Shown one piece after another: positions 26,721 to 36,209 of a DNA stretch of 64,000 nt. The notes beneath the pieces were generated by a model. That model was not told where the DNA came from, did not search any database, and was given only the letters and a program-made list of their open reading frames with translations. Source of the DNA: Psychrobacter sp. I-STPA6b (GTDB lineage: Bacteria > Pseudomonadota > Gammaproteobacteria > Pseudomonadales > Moraxellaceae); NCBI RefSeq assembly GCF_020662265.1, contig NZ_VEWM01000057.1:124001-188000 (forward strand). The letters are read 5' to 3'. Made by a program: the position numbers and the translations under genes. Within the stretch, counting starts at the first letter, position 1; every line of letters begins with the position of its first letter.

Positions 26721-29700
26721 TTACCAGTGCATACCAATACCAGCAGATGCACCTGCATTACCTTGAGTATCTGCAGAACCATTCATCTTAAAGACCCAGC
26801 GTCCATTGTCAGATAGTTTTGACACACCAACAGCAACGGCGCCTTCTCCATTATAGCTAGCAATACCTCCAGAAATCATACTCTTACCAGGCAAATAGGC
26901 TTGTGGTAATGATGCCATTGCCATTGCTGAAGAAATTCCTGCATTAGCTTGTTTTTCTACATCATTAACTTTATAGCCCAGTGCATTAATAGAGTTATTT
27001 ACTTTATTATCCAAAGCAGCTAACTGACTGACATTCACAGCATCTGTTGGTGCAGCACCTGCTGAAACATTACTAACTCTTCTAGTTGCATTAGGCGCAC
27101 CAACTGAAACTTCACCAGCGACATCTTTACCAACACCAGCTACTTCAGCATAATTAGAACCATAAACAGACTGTGCTTGTAATTCAGCTACTGGCTTGTC
27201 AGCAACAGAGCCTGCTCCTAAGGCTACACTGTTTTCTGTATTTGCCTTCGCATTATGACCAATCGCAACCGCCGATTTTGCATTATCTGCTACATTTGCA
27301 TGACTACCAATAGCCAAGCTATCTGTAGCATCTGCACCTACAGCAGCTTGAACACCAATTGCTGTAGAGCGCGCTGCTTGAGCGCTTGAGTCTTGGGTTT
27401 TACCAGTCGGTTTATTGGCATTAGTATCTGCACCATTAGTATGGAAATATTGAATACCTTCTTCATTCATGTGATTAATAGCTTCAATAATCGTTTGATC
27501 TTCATTGATACTTTGATTGGCCACATTAAAAGTTTTAACTTTAACTGGTTTACCATCTTTATCCACATTACCAATCACATTTTTCTCAATATTTTCAAGT
27601 TCTGTTTTTACTTCAACAGTTTGAGTCGTGACTTCACCAATCGCATTTGTAAGCTGAGCAACGTTTACAGCATCTGTATCAGCTTGCCCTGTACCAACAT
27701 TACGAATAACGTTACCACCATTATCTAAACCATTAGCACTCACACTAACAGGCGCTTTACCACTCTCAGCTGGTGTAATGGTAATACCAGAAGCATCATA
27801 TTGAGCTTGATTACCCTCTTTATCTGTAACTGTTGTGCCATTTGCTGTCAGTGTCGTGCTATTACCATTACCATCTTTCGCCGTTATTGTGTTTGCATCT
27901 ACACTGTCAAACGAAACGTTATCACTGGTAGCAACTTCATAGTCATTACCATTTTTAGTAACAATGATATTTTTGCCAGCACTCACAGTAGTTTTCACAC
28001 CTGCTTTACTGTCAATCGCTCTAATAGCATCATCAATGGTATCTTTACCTGTTCCGCCGATATCTGTGATCGTTACTACACCATTCTTATTAACTGCATT
28101 ACCACCTAAAACATTGGTAATACTATTAGCAGTATCAAACAGCTGTCCACCATTAACAGCGTCAGTGCTGTCTTTAGAGATTTCGCCTTTCGCTACATTG
28201 CTAATCTTGTTGTTGTTGGCATTGATGCCAGCGTCACTAATATAAGTGTTGCCACCTACATTGACACCTTTGTCATCTAAGACAACTCGGCTTGTACCTG
28301 CTCCTGCAGTCACTGTGTTAAAGCTAACGTCATCTTTGGTCTTAACGGTGTAGATCTTATGTCCATCTGCTGCATCTGTTGATGTGACTGTGATGTTGTC
28401 TCCTTCAACAACTTCTGTCTTTGAGGCCACACTCTGCTTACCTATCGCTTCTGCTACGGTGTCATAGTTGGTGCCATTAACGTTGAATTTACCATCTATG
28501 CTACCTGCATTATTAGTAGTGCCACCGCCTAGGATGTCAGCAACAGAGTCTACGCTACTATTAAGTTGACTACCATTAATCGCGTCAGTGCTGTCTTTAG
28601 AGATTTCGCCTTTCGCTACATTGCTAATCTTGTTGTTGTTGGCATTGATGCCAGCGTCACTAATATAAGTGTTGCCACCTACATTGACACCATCATTATT
28701 TAAGACGACTTGGTTGCCACCTGTGCCTGCGGTCACACTGTCAAAGTTGACATCTTTGGCTGTGGCAACTTTGATTGAACCACTTTCGTTGCTCAGCACA
28801 ATGTTATCACCTGTGACGAAGTTGGCTGCTTTGTTGTCTTTATTAATGGTTTTAACATCAACACCATCAATCTGAGTCACTACTTCTTGTACTGCACTGT
28901 CTGCTTTAGCCAAGCTGTCTTTGCTTGCTTGGTTTAGGCTAACAGCGTAGTCAGTAATGTCTTTACCCTTATCTGTTGCGGTAACTGTGATGCCGTCACC
29001 TTGTGTAACGGTGCTTTTCTCAGCATTGATTGTGTATTCGGTGTTGTTACCTTGTACGTCTTTGCTAACGGTGGTGTTGTTGCCTGCAACGACACTGGTC
29101 GTTTTCTCGGTGGCACTTAGTTGTTCTGTGAGTTGCGATACATTCACTGCATCTGTATCTGCTGTGCCTTTGGCTACACCTGTGATTCTCTGATTACCTG
29201 CGTCTATACCTTGGGCACTGACTTTACCAGCAAACGTCGGAGCATCTGCCAATAGTATGTCTATGTTGCCACTGCTATCTGCTATGGTGCGAATGTTGCT
29301 GTTTGAGGCGGATCTTGCTTTATCTAGTCCACCTTTGATGCTCACTTTGTCGCCAAGTTGACGGTTAAAGTTACCTTCGTTACCTGCAAAGTTTAAGCCT
29401 TGGTTAATGGCGGTTTGGTTTGCAGTAACTTTTGTGTTAGTTGTATGCAATTGTCCACCATTAACGGCATCGGTGCTGTCTTTAGAGACATCACCTGCTT
29501 TTACATTGCTAATCTTGTTGTTGTTGGCGTTTAACCCAGCTTTGCTAATATAGTTAGCACCACCTACATTGACACCATCATTATTTAAGACGACTTGGTT
29601 GCCACCTGTGCCTGCGGTCACACTGTCAAAGTTGACCTCTTTGGCTGTGGCAACTTTGATTGAACCACTTTCGTTGCTCAGCACAATGTTATCACCTGTG

Positions 29701-32700
29701 ACGAAGTTGGCTGCTTTGTTGTCTTTATTAATGGTTTTAACATCAACACCATCAATCTGAGTCACTACTTCTTGTACTGCACTGTCTGCTTTAGCCAAGC
29801 TGTCTTTGCTTGCTTGGTTTAGGCTAACAGCGTAGTCAGTAATGTCTTTACCCTTATCTGTTGCGGTAACTGTGATGCCGTCACCTTGTGTAACGGTGCT
29901 TTTCTCAGCATTGACGGTATATATCGTTGGATCAGTAACTGCTTTGGTAGCAGTATTGTCAGTAACTGTGACATTGTTACCCGCTTCAACTTCTGTTTTC
30001 GCTGCTTTCGCTGCGGCGTTTAACTGGCTGACATTTACTGCATGGTCATCAGCTGTACCTGCTTTTACATTCCGAAGTGTAGTACGGGCATTAGTACTTC
30101 CATCAGCATTTTTAACAGAAGCTACAATCTTACTAGGAACTATTACATCACCAATACCTTGTTTATTATTATAAAAGTTATCACCAACTTTATAGACTTT
30201 ATTACCATCCTGATCAGTGTATACAACAGGTAATTCACTTCTACCAATGGCATTATTAGCTACAGATTTCAGCTGTGCTACGTTAACCGCATCGGTATCA
30301 TCAGAACCAGCAGCCAAGCCTGTAATTTGGCGGGTCTTCCATTTGCTCTTATCTGTATCAGAAGTATCACCAACAGACACCGCGCCCAAGTTACCTTTTA
30401 CAGTTGCTTTAACTTTATCTTCTTCTGAACCAACCATCGCATAGACTTGGTTTTTAGAAGCGTTATCATCCTTCTGTGATACTGCAAAAGTAGCTAAACT
30501 TGTATCAAGAGCAGCACGATCTGCAACCGAGCCACTACCCAAAGCAACAGCATCGTCTTTAGAGCTATAAGCCTGTTTACCCAAAGCAACACTATTATCT
30601 TTTTGTGCATAGGAAAGAGTTCCTATAGCAACCGAATGTGCACCACTTATTTTGTTAAAGCTTTTTACCCCTTGGACACGCTGACCATCATCTTCGCCAT
30701 ATAACTCTCCTGTGGCATCACCTGCTGTCGCTGTCAAGCCAAAAGCTATAGAGCCATCATGTAGAGCTTGAGCATGCGTTCCCCATGATTGAGAATTATC
30801 TCCAAGTGCAATGTTACGACGGAAGGCTTTTCCTACAGATGGCAAAGTTTCATAAATACCAATTTTGTCGCCATTTTCAGCTGTTGGCTGAGTATATTGC
30901 AGATATTCAGAGCCAGGTTTGATTAGATCATTTTCAGCAGAACGGTTTCCACCTGACGACATTGATGCATAGCCCTGTGCAAGTGCATCATTGCCAAGTG
31001 CCGTCGATTGCCCACCCAGTGCTGATGCTCGCAAGCCTACAGCAACAGATTCATTAGTTTTTGCCCTTGCAAGATCACCAATTGCTGTGGAGCGAGAACC
31101 TTCTGCTTTTGCAGAATTACCTACTGCTGTTGATTTAAGACCTTGTGCCTTCGCAAACATACCAGCCGCTAATGAATAGGTACCTGTTGCACCAGCTGCT
31201 TCATTAATTTTACCCTTATTTGAGTTTGCATCACCACCTGTATTACTTCCTGTATTTACGTGGAAATACATAGGCGTATCAGCAATAGCTTGCAGCTGAT
31301 CTTCAGTTGCAGCACGCCCACTTACTGCTGTGCCGCTCCATGTTTTATTGGTTAGGCCAGTTAATGTACCTTCTTTAGCATCCAGCTTAAGTTTATTGGT
31401 TTGGGTAGGAGTTGTAGCATCTGCAGCAATCAGTGCAATACTTTCCAAACCTTTTAGATCTTTGGCTAACTGGACTTTTAAACCATCTGTACTATCACCT
31501 GTCACACCAATATTATTATCAGTCAACTTACTCTGATCAGCACCACCAGTAATCTTCAATGTCTCGCCTAATTTACGCTGAACACTGACAGCATTATTAT
31601 CGCCTTCAAAAGTTAGCCCTTTGTTAGTGACATCAAGCACCGCATTATTCAGGTCACCTGCATTAACTGCTTTATCTGCATTAGCTTCTTTTGTGTAATC
31701 TCCAGCACTAGCGACGTTCTTCAGGCTAGTACCTCCATCTGTAGTAATTACACCTGTCGCGCTATCTTTATCTGCAACAACAGTAGCACCTTTAAATGTA
31801 ATATTTGACAAATCAGGATTGCTAGGGTCTGTTTGCTCTTGATCATATTTCACAGCAAATTTGTCTGTTTTTTCCAATGCTGTTGTAACTGCAAATAACT
31901 GGCTACCATTAATTGCGTCAGTACTGCTATTTGATATTCGCCCTGCTGCCAAATTAGTCAAAGTACGTTCTTGACCTGCCTTACCAATACTAAGTGTTGA
32001 GTCTGCACTAGAACCAGCAAAGTCATATTTAGTACCGTTAATTGTATGTTTACTTGTACTAACAGCAACATCTGTAACAGAGCCACTACCCAAAGCAACC
32101 GAACGCTGATGAGTAGATTCAGCACCTTCACCAATAGCAACTGCACCATCAGATAGTGCTTTACTCTGAGTACCAATTGCTATTGGTGTCAGAAAACCAC
32201 TATTTTTTGTTGAAGAATCAAATATTGCTTGAGCTTCACGTCCAATAGCAATACTGCCTCCCTGTTGAGAATTCGTTATGTAATCACCATTTGAATCCTT
32301 ACCAGCAGCTTCGGCTTTGACACCTATAGCAATAGCACCTACTGTATTTCCTTTAGCTTTTGCACCTATAGAAACAGCACCTCCCTCATGACTACTTACC
32401 GCACTGGCCTGATAACCAAGTACAGTATTAGGTAAATGAGTATCACTAGTCTGTGTAGTGTCAGTAAATCCACTGAATGCCTCGCTACCAATGACGATAT
32501 CACCTTTGCGAGCATTACCAGTTGGATCAACCTTATTCTTCGCACCACGACCAATCACAATGGCATCGGTAGTCAATGCTTTGGCGTCCTTTCCTACTGC
32601 AACTGCATTATCACCCACAGCATTTGCACCCACACCAGCTGCAAGAGCGTTAACACCCACTGCACCTTTATTGTCTTTATTATTATTTGTGGTTGTATCT

Positions 32701-34943
32701 GTACGCGGGGTAGCACCATCATTAACACTGTAATAACGTACTTGTTTATCCGCTACAGCATAAAGCTGGCTACCGTTAATCGCATCGGTACTATCACTAC
32801 TGATTTTACCAGCAGCAACGTTAATCAATTGACGCTCGCCCCCTTTGCTACCAACACTGACTACACCATTCGCTGGAGAACCGATGCCTGCAAAGCCACT
32901 ATAAGTAATGCCATTAACTGTTGCATCATTCTCTGGTGTCGCCTCACGATCAGTAGATAAATTACCAAGTATGACACTATTTTTTTGGCTAGTAGTTACG
33001 CTATTACCCAATACGAAAGTGTTGGCTTGTCCAATGTTATTGTTATTACCTACAGCGTAAGAATTATCACCAGTAATGGTCGTAGGATCACCAAAGGCAC
33101 CTGAATAGTCACCACTTACACGGTGACCTTTACCAACGGCAATAGACTGAGTACCACTAACATTATTACCATCACCTATAGCCACTGAACTATCGGCAGA
33201 AATTCTATTACTAATACCTAAAGCTGCTGATCTTTCTGCCTGAATATTATTACTTTGACCTACGGCAGTTGAGTAATGTTTATAGATACGATCTTTTGAA
33301 ACACCATTATCAAACCCAATTTTATTCCCATGACCTAATGCTACACTTCGATTACCAACAACCTTAGCACCAGCAGCAGAAAGAGAATACTGACCTATCG
33401 CTTCACTATTTGTGCCCAAAGCAGTTGCATGTGTTGAGTTAGTAACCGTATTTACACCCAGTGCAAGATTGTAAAAATGCTTTGCCTTACTATTAGAACC
33501 GATGGCTATACTTTTGATTGAATTCCGGTTAACTGCCGCATCCTTACCGATAGCAATACCTTGAGTGGCATCATCACCTGTATTAGCTCCATCGCCTATA
33601 GCAATACTTGAGTCCCTAAGCGCAAGTGCTCTATTACCAATTGCAATTGAATTAGTGTAAGTACCAGTTTCCCTAAAGCCCGCCCCAGCCACACTACCAT
33701 TACCAATGGCAACACCGTTGTTACCGTAAACGCTTGCATAATAACCAGTAGCAACTGATTTATCGGCTTTTGCTCTTGCATTAACACCAGCAGCCAATGA
33801 ATAAGCGCCTTGTGCACCAGCCGTGTCAGATATAGATCCACTATTATTGTTAACTAGATCAGTAGCTGCAGTACTATCTGGGTTGACATGGAAATAGGTA
33901 GTTTGATTAGCCACGCCACGTAGCTGGGCAACATTAACGGCATCAGTATCTGCTGAACCTGCAGCTAAACCTGTCAACTGACGAGTCTTAATACTGCTGG
34001 TATCAGTAGTATCACCAATCGATAACGCACCGAAGTTACCTTTAACAGTATTTTTAATGGCTTCCTTATATGAATTTTTTGTATTAGCAACAGCATATAC
34101 TTCATTATTTGCAACTGTTGCATTCTCTTTGACATTAATAGTGCCACTCAATGCTGCCCGATCAGCTATCGACTGAGAACCAACAGCGACTGATTTTTCT
34201 GCCTGAGCCCAACTATTTGCACCCAATGCGGTTGCACTACCACCTTCATAGTCAGATACGTCTAAAAGGCCTGATGTCTTTTTACCAGATACTTTACCAG
34301 CGGTTGCTCCATTACCAAAAGCAAGGCTATCATCTGTCAATGCTTGAGCTCGTGAGCCAACAGCAGTTGAGCCAGTTCCCAATGAAAGGGTTTTTCTATA
34401 AAGGTTACTTGGGGTGTCTTTATAGTATCCATAACCAAGAGGAACAACCTTTGACTCATCTTTACCGGCATCATCACCACCAAAAGCAACTGAGCCACGA
34501 CCAGCAGCAATGGTATCGTTACCGATTGCCGTTGCATTTATCCCTGAAGCTTCAACTCGAGAGCCAAAGGAAACTGACTGAGGTCCTGTTGAGTTAGCTT
34601 TTATACCTACAGCTACCCCACCGTTTTCACTTACATTATAGTATGCTTCTGTTTCTGGCCCACATACAAAACTTCGATTAACAGGAGTACTATTAACCAT
34701 GGCTTTGCATGCAAATGACTGACCACCAGTAGTGTCAGTTAAATTTTCTGCCATCGCCTGTCCACTTATCCCCAAACATACTAATATGGCAGAAGATAAG
34801 CTAGTTAACTTCAACATAGCTCTAACTACTTTGGTATTTCCTCTAACAGAGCCACTGCCTTTGCCTTGTGATTTTGCAAATTCAGCAACAGCAATAAACG
34901 TACCTGTTGCTTTACAAAATATAACTTTATAAATATGGTTCAT
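26721..34943 (-). CDS. Giant trimeric autotransporter adhesin (YadA/AtaA type)
   Basis: The 2740-residue protein should form a homotrimeric surface fibre. It begins with an extended signal peptide (MNHIYKVIFCKATGTF, cleavage after about A65). Four YadA-like head modules follow, each introduced by a YFHVN-type motif at about 349, 735, 1224 and 2497 (except that the first also has head repeats before it). They are built of AVAIG/ALG beta-roll repeats and end in necks such as DTDAVNVAQL. Residues about 1560-2450 are a long stalk with near-identical repeats (1677-1795 and 1972-2090). The last 75 or so residues are the YadA membrane anchor (SSAMAMASLPQ...GIGMHW). The ATG has AAGG upstream. The ligand is unknown. 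Confidence 0.95.
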   Translation of the reverse strand: MNHIYKVIFCKATGTFIAVAEFAKSQGKGSGSVRGNTKVVRAMLKLTSLSSAILVCLGISGQAMAENLTDTTGGQSFACKAMVNSTPVNRSFVCGPETEAYYNVSENGGVAVGIKANSTGPQSVSFGSRVEASGINATAIGNDTIAAGRGSVAFGGDDAGKDESKVVPLGYGYYKDTPSNLYRKTLSLGTGSTAVGSRAQALTDDSLAFGNGATAGKVSGKKTSGLLDVSDYEGGSATALGANSWAQAEKSVAVGSQSIADRAALSGTINVKENATVANNEVYAVANTKNSYKEAIKNTVKGNFGALSIGDTTDTSSIKTRQLTGLAAGSADTDAVNVAQLRGVANQTTYFHVNPDSTAATDLVNNNSGSISDTAGAQGAYSLAAGVNARAKADKSVATGYYASVYGNNGVAIGNGSVAGAGFRETGTYTNSIAIGNRALALRDSSIAIGDGANTGDDATQGIAIGKDAAVNRNSIKSIAIGSNSKAKHFYNLALGVNTVTNSTHATALGTNSEAIGQYSLSAAGAKVVGNRSVALGHGNKIGFDNGVSKDRIYKHYSTAVGQSNNIQAERSAALGISNRISADSSVAIGDGNNVSGTQSIAVGKGHRVSGDYSGAFGDPTTITGDNSYAVGNNNNIGQANTFVLGNSVTTSQKNSVILGNLSTDREATPENDATVNGITYSGFAGIGSPANGVVSVGSKGGERQLINVAAGKISSDSTDAINGSQLYAVADKQVRYYSVNDGATPRTDTTTNNNKDNKGAVGVNALAAGVGANAVGDNAVAVGKDAKALTTDAIVIGRGAKNKVDPTGNARKGDIVIGSEAFSGFTDTTQTSDTHLPNTVLGYQASAVSSHEGGAVSIGAKAKGNTVGAIAIGVKAEAAGKDSNGDYITNSQQGGSIAIGREAQAIFDSSTKNSGFLTPIAIGTQSKALSDGAVAIGEGAESTHQRSVALGSGSVTDVAVSTSKHTINGTKYDFAGSSADSTLSIGKAGQERTLTNLAAGRISNSSTDAINGSQLFAVTTALEKTDKFAVKYDQEQTDPSNPDLSNITFKGATVVADKDSATGVITTDGGTSLKNVASAGDYTKEANADKAVNAGDLNNAVLDVTNKGLTFEGDNNAVSVQRKLGETLKITGGADQSKLTDNNIGVTGDSTDGLKVQLAKDLKGLESIALIAADATTPTQTNKLKLDAKEGTLTGLTNKTWSGTAVSGRAATEDQLQAIADTPMYFHVNTGSNTGGDANSNKGKINEAAGATGTYSLAAGMFAKAQGLKSTAVGNSAKAEGSRSTAIGDLARAKTNESVAVGLRASALGGQSTALGNDALAQGYASMSSGGNRSAENDLIKPGSEYLQYTQPTAENGDKIGIYETLPSVGKAFRRNIALGDNSQSWGTHAQALHDGSIAFGLTATAGDATGELYGEDDGQRVQGVKSFNKISGAHSVAIGTLSYAQKDNSVALGKQAYSSKDDAVALGSGSVADRAALDTSLATFAVSQKDDNASKNQVYAMVGSEEDKVKATVKGNLGAVSVGDTSDTDKSKWKTRQITGLAAGSDDTDAVNVAQLKSVANNAIGRSELPVVYTDQDGNKVYKVGDNFYNNKQGIGDVIVPSKIVASVKNADGSTNARTTLRNVKAGTADDHAVNVSQLNAAAKAAKTEVEAGNNVTVTDNTATKAVTDPTIYTVNAEKSTVTQGDGITVTATDKGKDITDYAVSLNQASKDSLAKADSAVQEVVTQIDGVDVKTINKDNKAANFVTGDNIVLSNESGSIKVATAKEVNFDSVTAGTGGNQVVLNNDGVNVGGANYISKAGLNANNNKISNVKAGDVSKDSTDAVNGGQLHTTNTKVTANQTAINQGLNFAGNEGNFNRQLGDKVSIKGGLDKARSASNSNIRTIADSSGNIDILLADAPTFAGKVSAQGIDAGNQRITGVAKGTADTDAVNVSQLTEQLSATEKTTSVVAGNNTTVSKDVQGNNTEYTINAEKSTVTQGDGITVTATDKGKDITDYAVSLNQASKDSLAKADSAVQEVVTQIDGVDVKTINKDNKAANFVTGDNIVLSNESGSIKVATAKDVNFDSVTAGTGGNQVVLNNDGVNVGGNTYISDAGINANNNKISNVAKGEISKDSTDAINGSQLNSSVDSVADILGGGTTNNAGSIDGKFNVNGTNYDTVAEAIGKQSVASKTEVVEGDNITVTSTDAADGHKIYTVKTKDDVSFNTVTAGAGTSRVVLDDKGVNVGGNTYISDAGINANNNKISNVAKGEISKDSTDAVNGGQLFDTANSITNVLGGNAVNKNGVVTITDIGGTGKDTIDDAIRAIDSKAGVKTTVSAGKNIIVTKNGNDYEVATSDNVSFDSVDANTITAKDGNGNSTTLTANGTTVTDKEGNQAQYDASGITITPAESGKAPVSVSANGLDNGGNVIRNVGTGQADTDAVNVAQLTNAIGEVTTQTVEVKTELENIEKNVIGNVDKDGKPVKVKTFNVANQSINEDQTIIEAINHMNEEGIQYFHTNGADTNANKPTGKTQDSSAQAARSTAIGVQAAVGADATDSLAIGSHANVADNAKSAVAIGHNAKANTENSVALGAGSVADKPVAELQAQSVYGSNYAEVAGVGKDVAGEVSVGAPNATRRVSNVSAGAAPTDAVNVSQLAALDNKVNNSINALGYKVNDVEKQANAGISSAMAMASLPQAYLPGKSMISGGIASYNGEGAVAVGVSKLSDNGRWVFKMNGSADTQGNAGASAGIGMHW
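28161..28268 (-). repeat. 108-bp intragenic repeat in the adhesin stalk, copy 2
   Basis: This segment (codons for about residues 2226-2261) matches 28584-28691 base for base as far as I can compare, offset by 423 bp (141 codons). It encodes the neck motif KDSTDA(I/V)NG and the NVGGNTYISDAGINANNNK stretch. Confidence 0.8.
28584..28691 (-). repeat. 108-bp intragenic repeat in the adhesin stalk, copy 1
   Basis: Partner of 28161-28268. Its left part overlaps the end of the 355-bp repeat copy at 28675-29029, so the two repeat systems are nested in the stalk. Confidence 0.8.
28675..29029 (-). repeat. 355-bp intragenic repeat in the adhesin stalk, copy 2
   Basis: It is nearly identical to 29560-29914, offset by 885 bp (295 codons). 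The one difference I noted changes an Asp codon to Glu (TAKDVNFD against TAKEVNFD). It encodes about residues 1972-2090. Confidence 0.88.
29560..29914 (-). repeat. 355-bp intragenic repeat in the adhesin stalk, copy 1
   Basis: Partner of 28675-29029, encoding about residues 1677-1795, from STVTQGDGITVTATDKGKD to NNDGVNVGG. Both copies are in frame and in direct orientation, so recombination between them would remove or add 295 residues. Confidence 0.88.
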
Positions 34944-35515
34944 AATACTGCCTTAATTGGGTGCCATCAAAATAAATATACTAGAAAATATTCAATAACC
35001 GACTATTCCTAAAATATTGGCTTAACAAGCGAAAAATCCAGTATCTTCATATAAGAAATAGTTAGACTTATTAATGGCTTAAGTATAAAACTTAGTCTAT
35101 TAATAATTTATAGTAAAGACTACTATATATTTCCAGAAATTTTTAAAGATTAAAGACAAAAGGTACAATATTGAAGATTAATGGTATAGCTTTTTACCCT
35201 AAGAAAGACAGCAGTGACTATAGTAAACAAACCATAAAGAAGCACAATCAAATTCTTTAAAGCATCCTGTTACTACACAAAAAGGATATGAAATACACCT
35301 TCTGAACTTATTTTCCCAATTTCTTGATTTTAGTATATTCAAGTCAAAATAATACTGCTACTAGGGAAACAAGAAAGGATGTAAAATTAATATTGTAAAC
35401 AGTTTTGTATTGATTTGACTATAACAACAAAAAATTTATGAAACACTTAAATAAATTTAAGTTTTGCAGAACCAGTATAATAACTAAAGATAAGCATAAT
35501 ATATTAAATCAGAAG

Positions 35516-35614
35516 TATAGTCAGTGAAGTAATAAACTGGTACAAGGCAGGCGAGTGCAGATAATACATTGAGTGCAGTCAACACCTCGGTAGATTTATA
35601 TTAGGCAGACTATA
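35516..35614. repeat. Short palindromic repeat, family 2, partial copy (99 bp)
   Basis: The left end TATAGTCAGTGAAG and the following GGTACAAGGCAGGCGAG match the copy at 20975 with about seven differences in 52 bases. The right half has diverged but still ends in the complement of TATAGTC. It lies in the region upstream of the adhesin. Confidence 0.65.
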
Positions 35615-36121
35615 GGTTATGTGACTATAATAGATACATTATCTTATTTTGGATTAAATATAAAGATTAATGTTTATATCGTATTTTTGGTTTATTATTC
35701 TATTTTATTTATCTATATGTTCATTTTAAATTTACTGAACTATTAATTATACAGTAGCTAATTTCATTTTAAGAGCAATTTGATGATAACTGTTTTATCT
35801 ACAAAGATTAATTTTAGTTGGAGAGTCATAAAATAAGGGCTATCAATTCAAAATAATATTGTTTTATAAAAGACAAAGAAAAGTTTACATATCGTACTGC
35901 AACTGACCACAAAATACAGCTTAGTATTAGGTCGATAATACAAAATAATATTTATTATAGTTAGTCAAAGTAGCTACTATTAAACATTTATATTCATAGG
36001 AAAGATTGAAATAAATTTGTTTTAGTTATTATCCTTTAATGAGCAGATGCTCAACAATCTCAATCAACAATACCCAATAAAGACACGTAAATTTTTATAT
36101 AAAATATATAAAAGTAAGATA

Positions 36122-36154
36122 TTAACCTGAGTTTTTGCCTTCAACTCAGGTTAA
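36122..36154 (-). terminator. Probable purF terminator hairpin
   Basis: A perfect 12-bp stem pairs TTAACCTGAGTT (36122-36133) with its complement (36143-36154), 55 bp after the purF stop on the minus strand. The following T tract is poor, so it may stabilise the 3' end of the RNA and not terminate by itself. Confidence 0.6.
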
Positions 36155-36209
36155 CTCAATCTAAACAACAATAAACATATATTACTTAATACAACTTAGT
36201 ACTTCAATC

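Larger units (their letters stand above)
34944..36209. other. Long AT-rich region upstream of the adhesin
   Basis: These 1266 bases contain no credible gene on either strand. They hold a family 2 repeat (35516-35614) and the purF-side hairpin (36122-36154). The rest is very AT-rich. As the adhesin is transcribed away from it, this is probably its promoter and regulatory region, perhaps bound by an AT-rich silencer. No long homopolymer or short tandem repeat suggesting phase variation was seen. Confidence 0.55.

Noticed and set aside
28161..29914. Regular repeats that could suggest a CRISPR-like array
   Set aside because: The repeats are long, in frame and inside one coding sequence, with no constant short repeat and unique spacer pattern.
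27393..34932. Many plus-strand ORFs of 60-174 codons opposite the adhesin
   Set aside because: They are low-complexity Ser/Thr/Leu-rich antisense frames created by the repetitive adhesin sequence, with no ribosome binding sites or recognisable domains.
26721..36209. A phase-variation tract controlling the adhesin
   Set aside because: No homopolymer or short tandem repeat longer than ordinary background was seen at the 5' end of the gene or in its upstream region.
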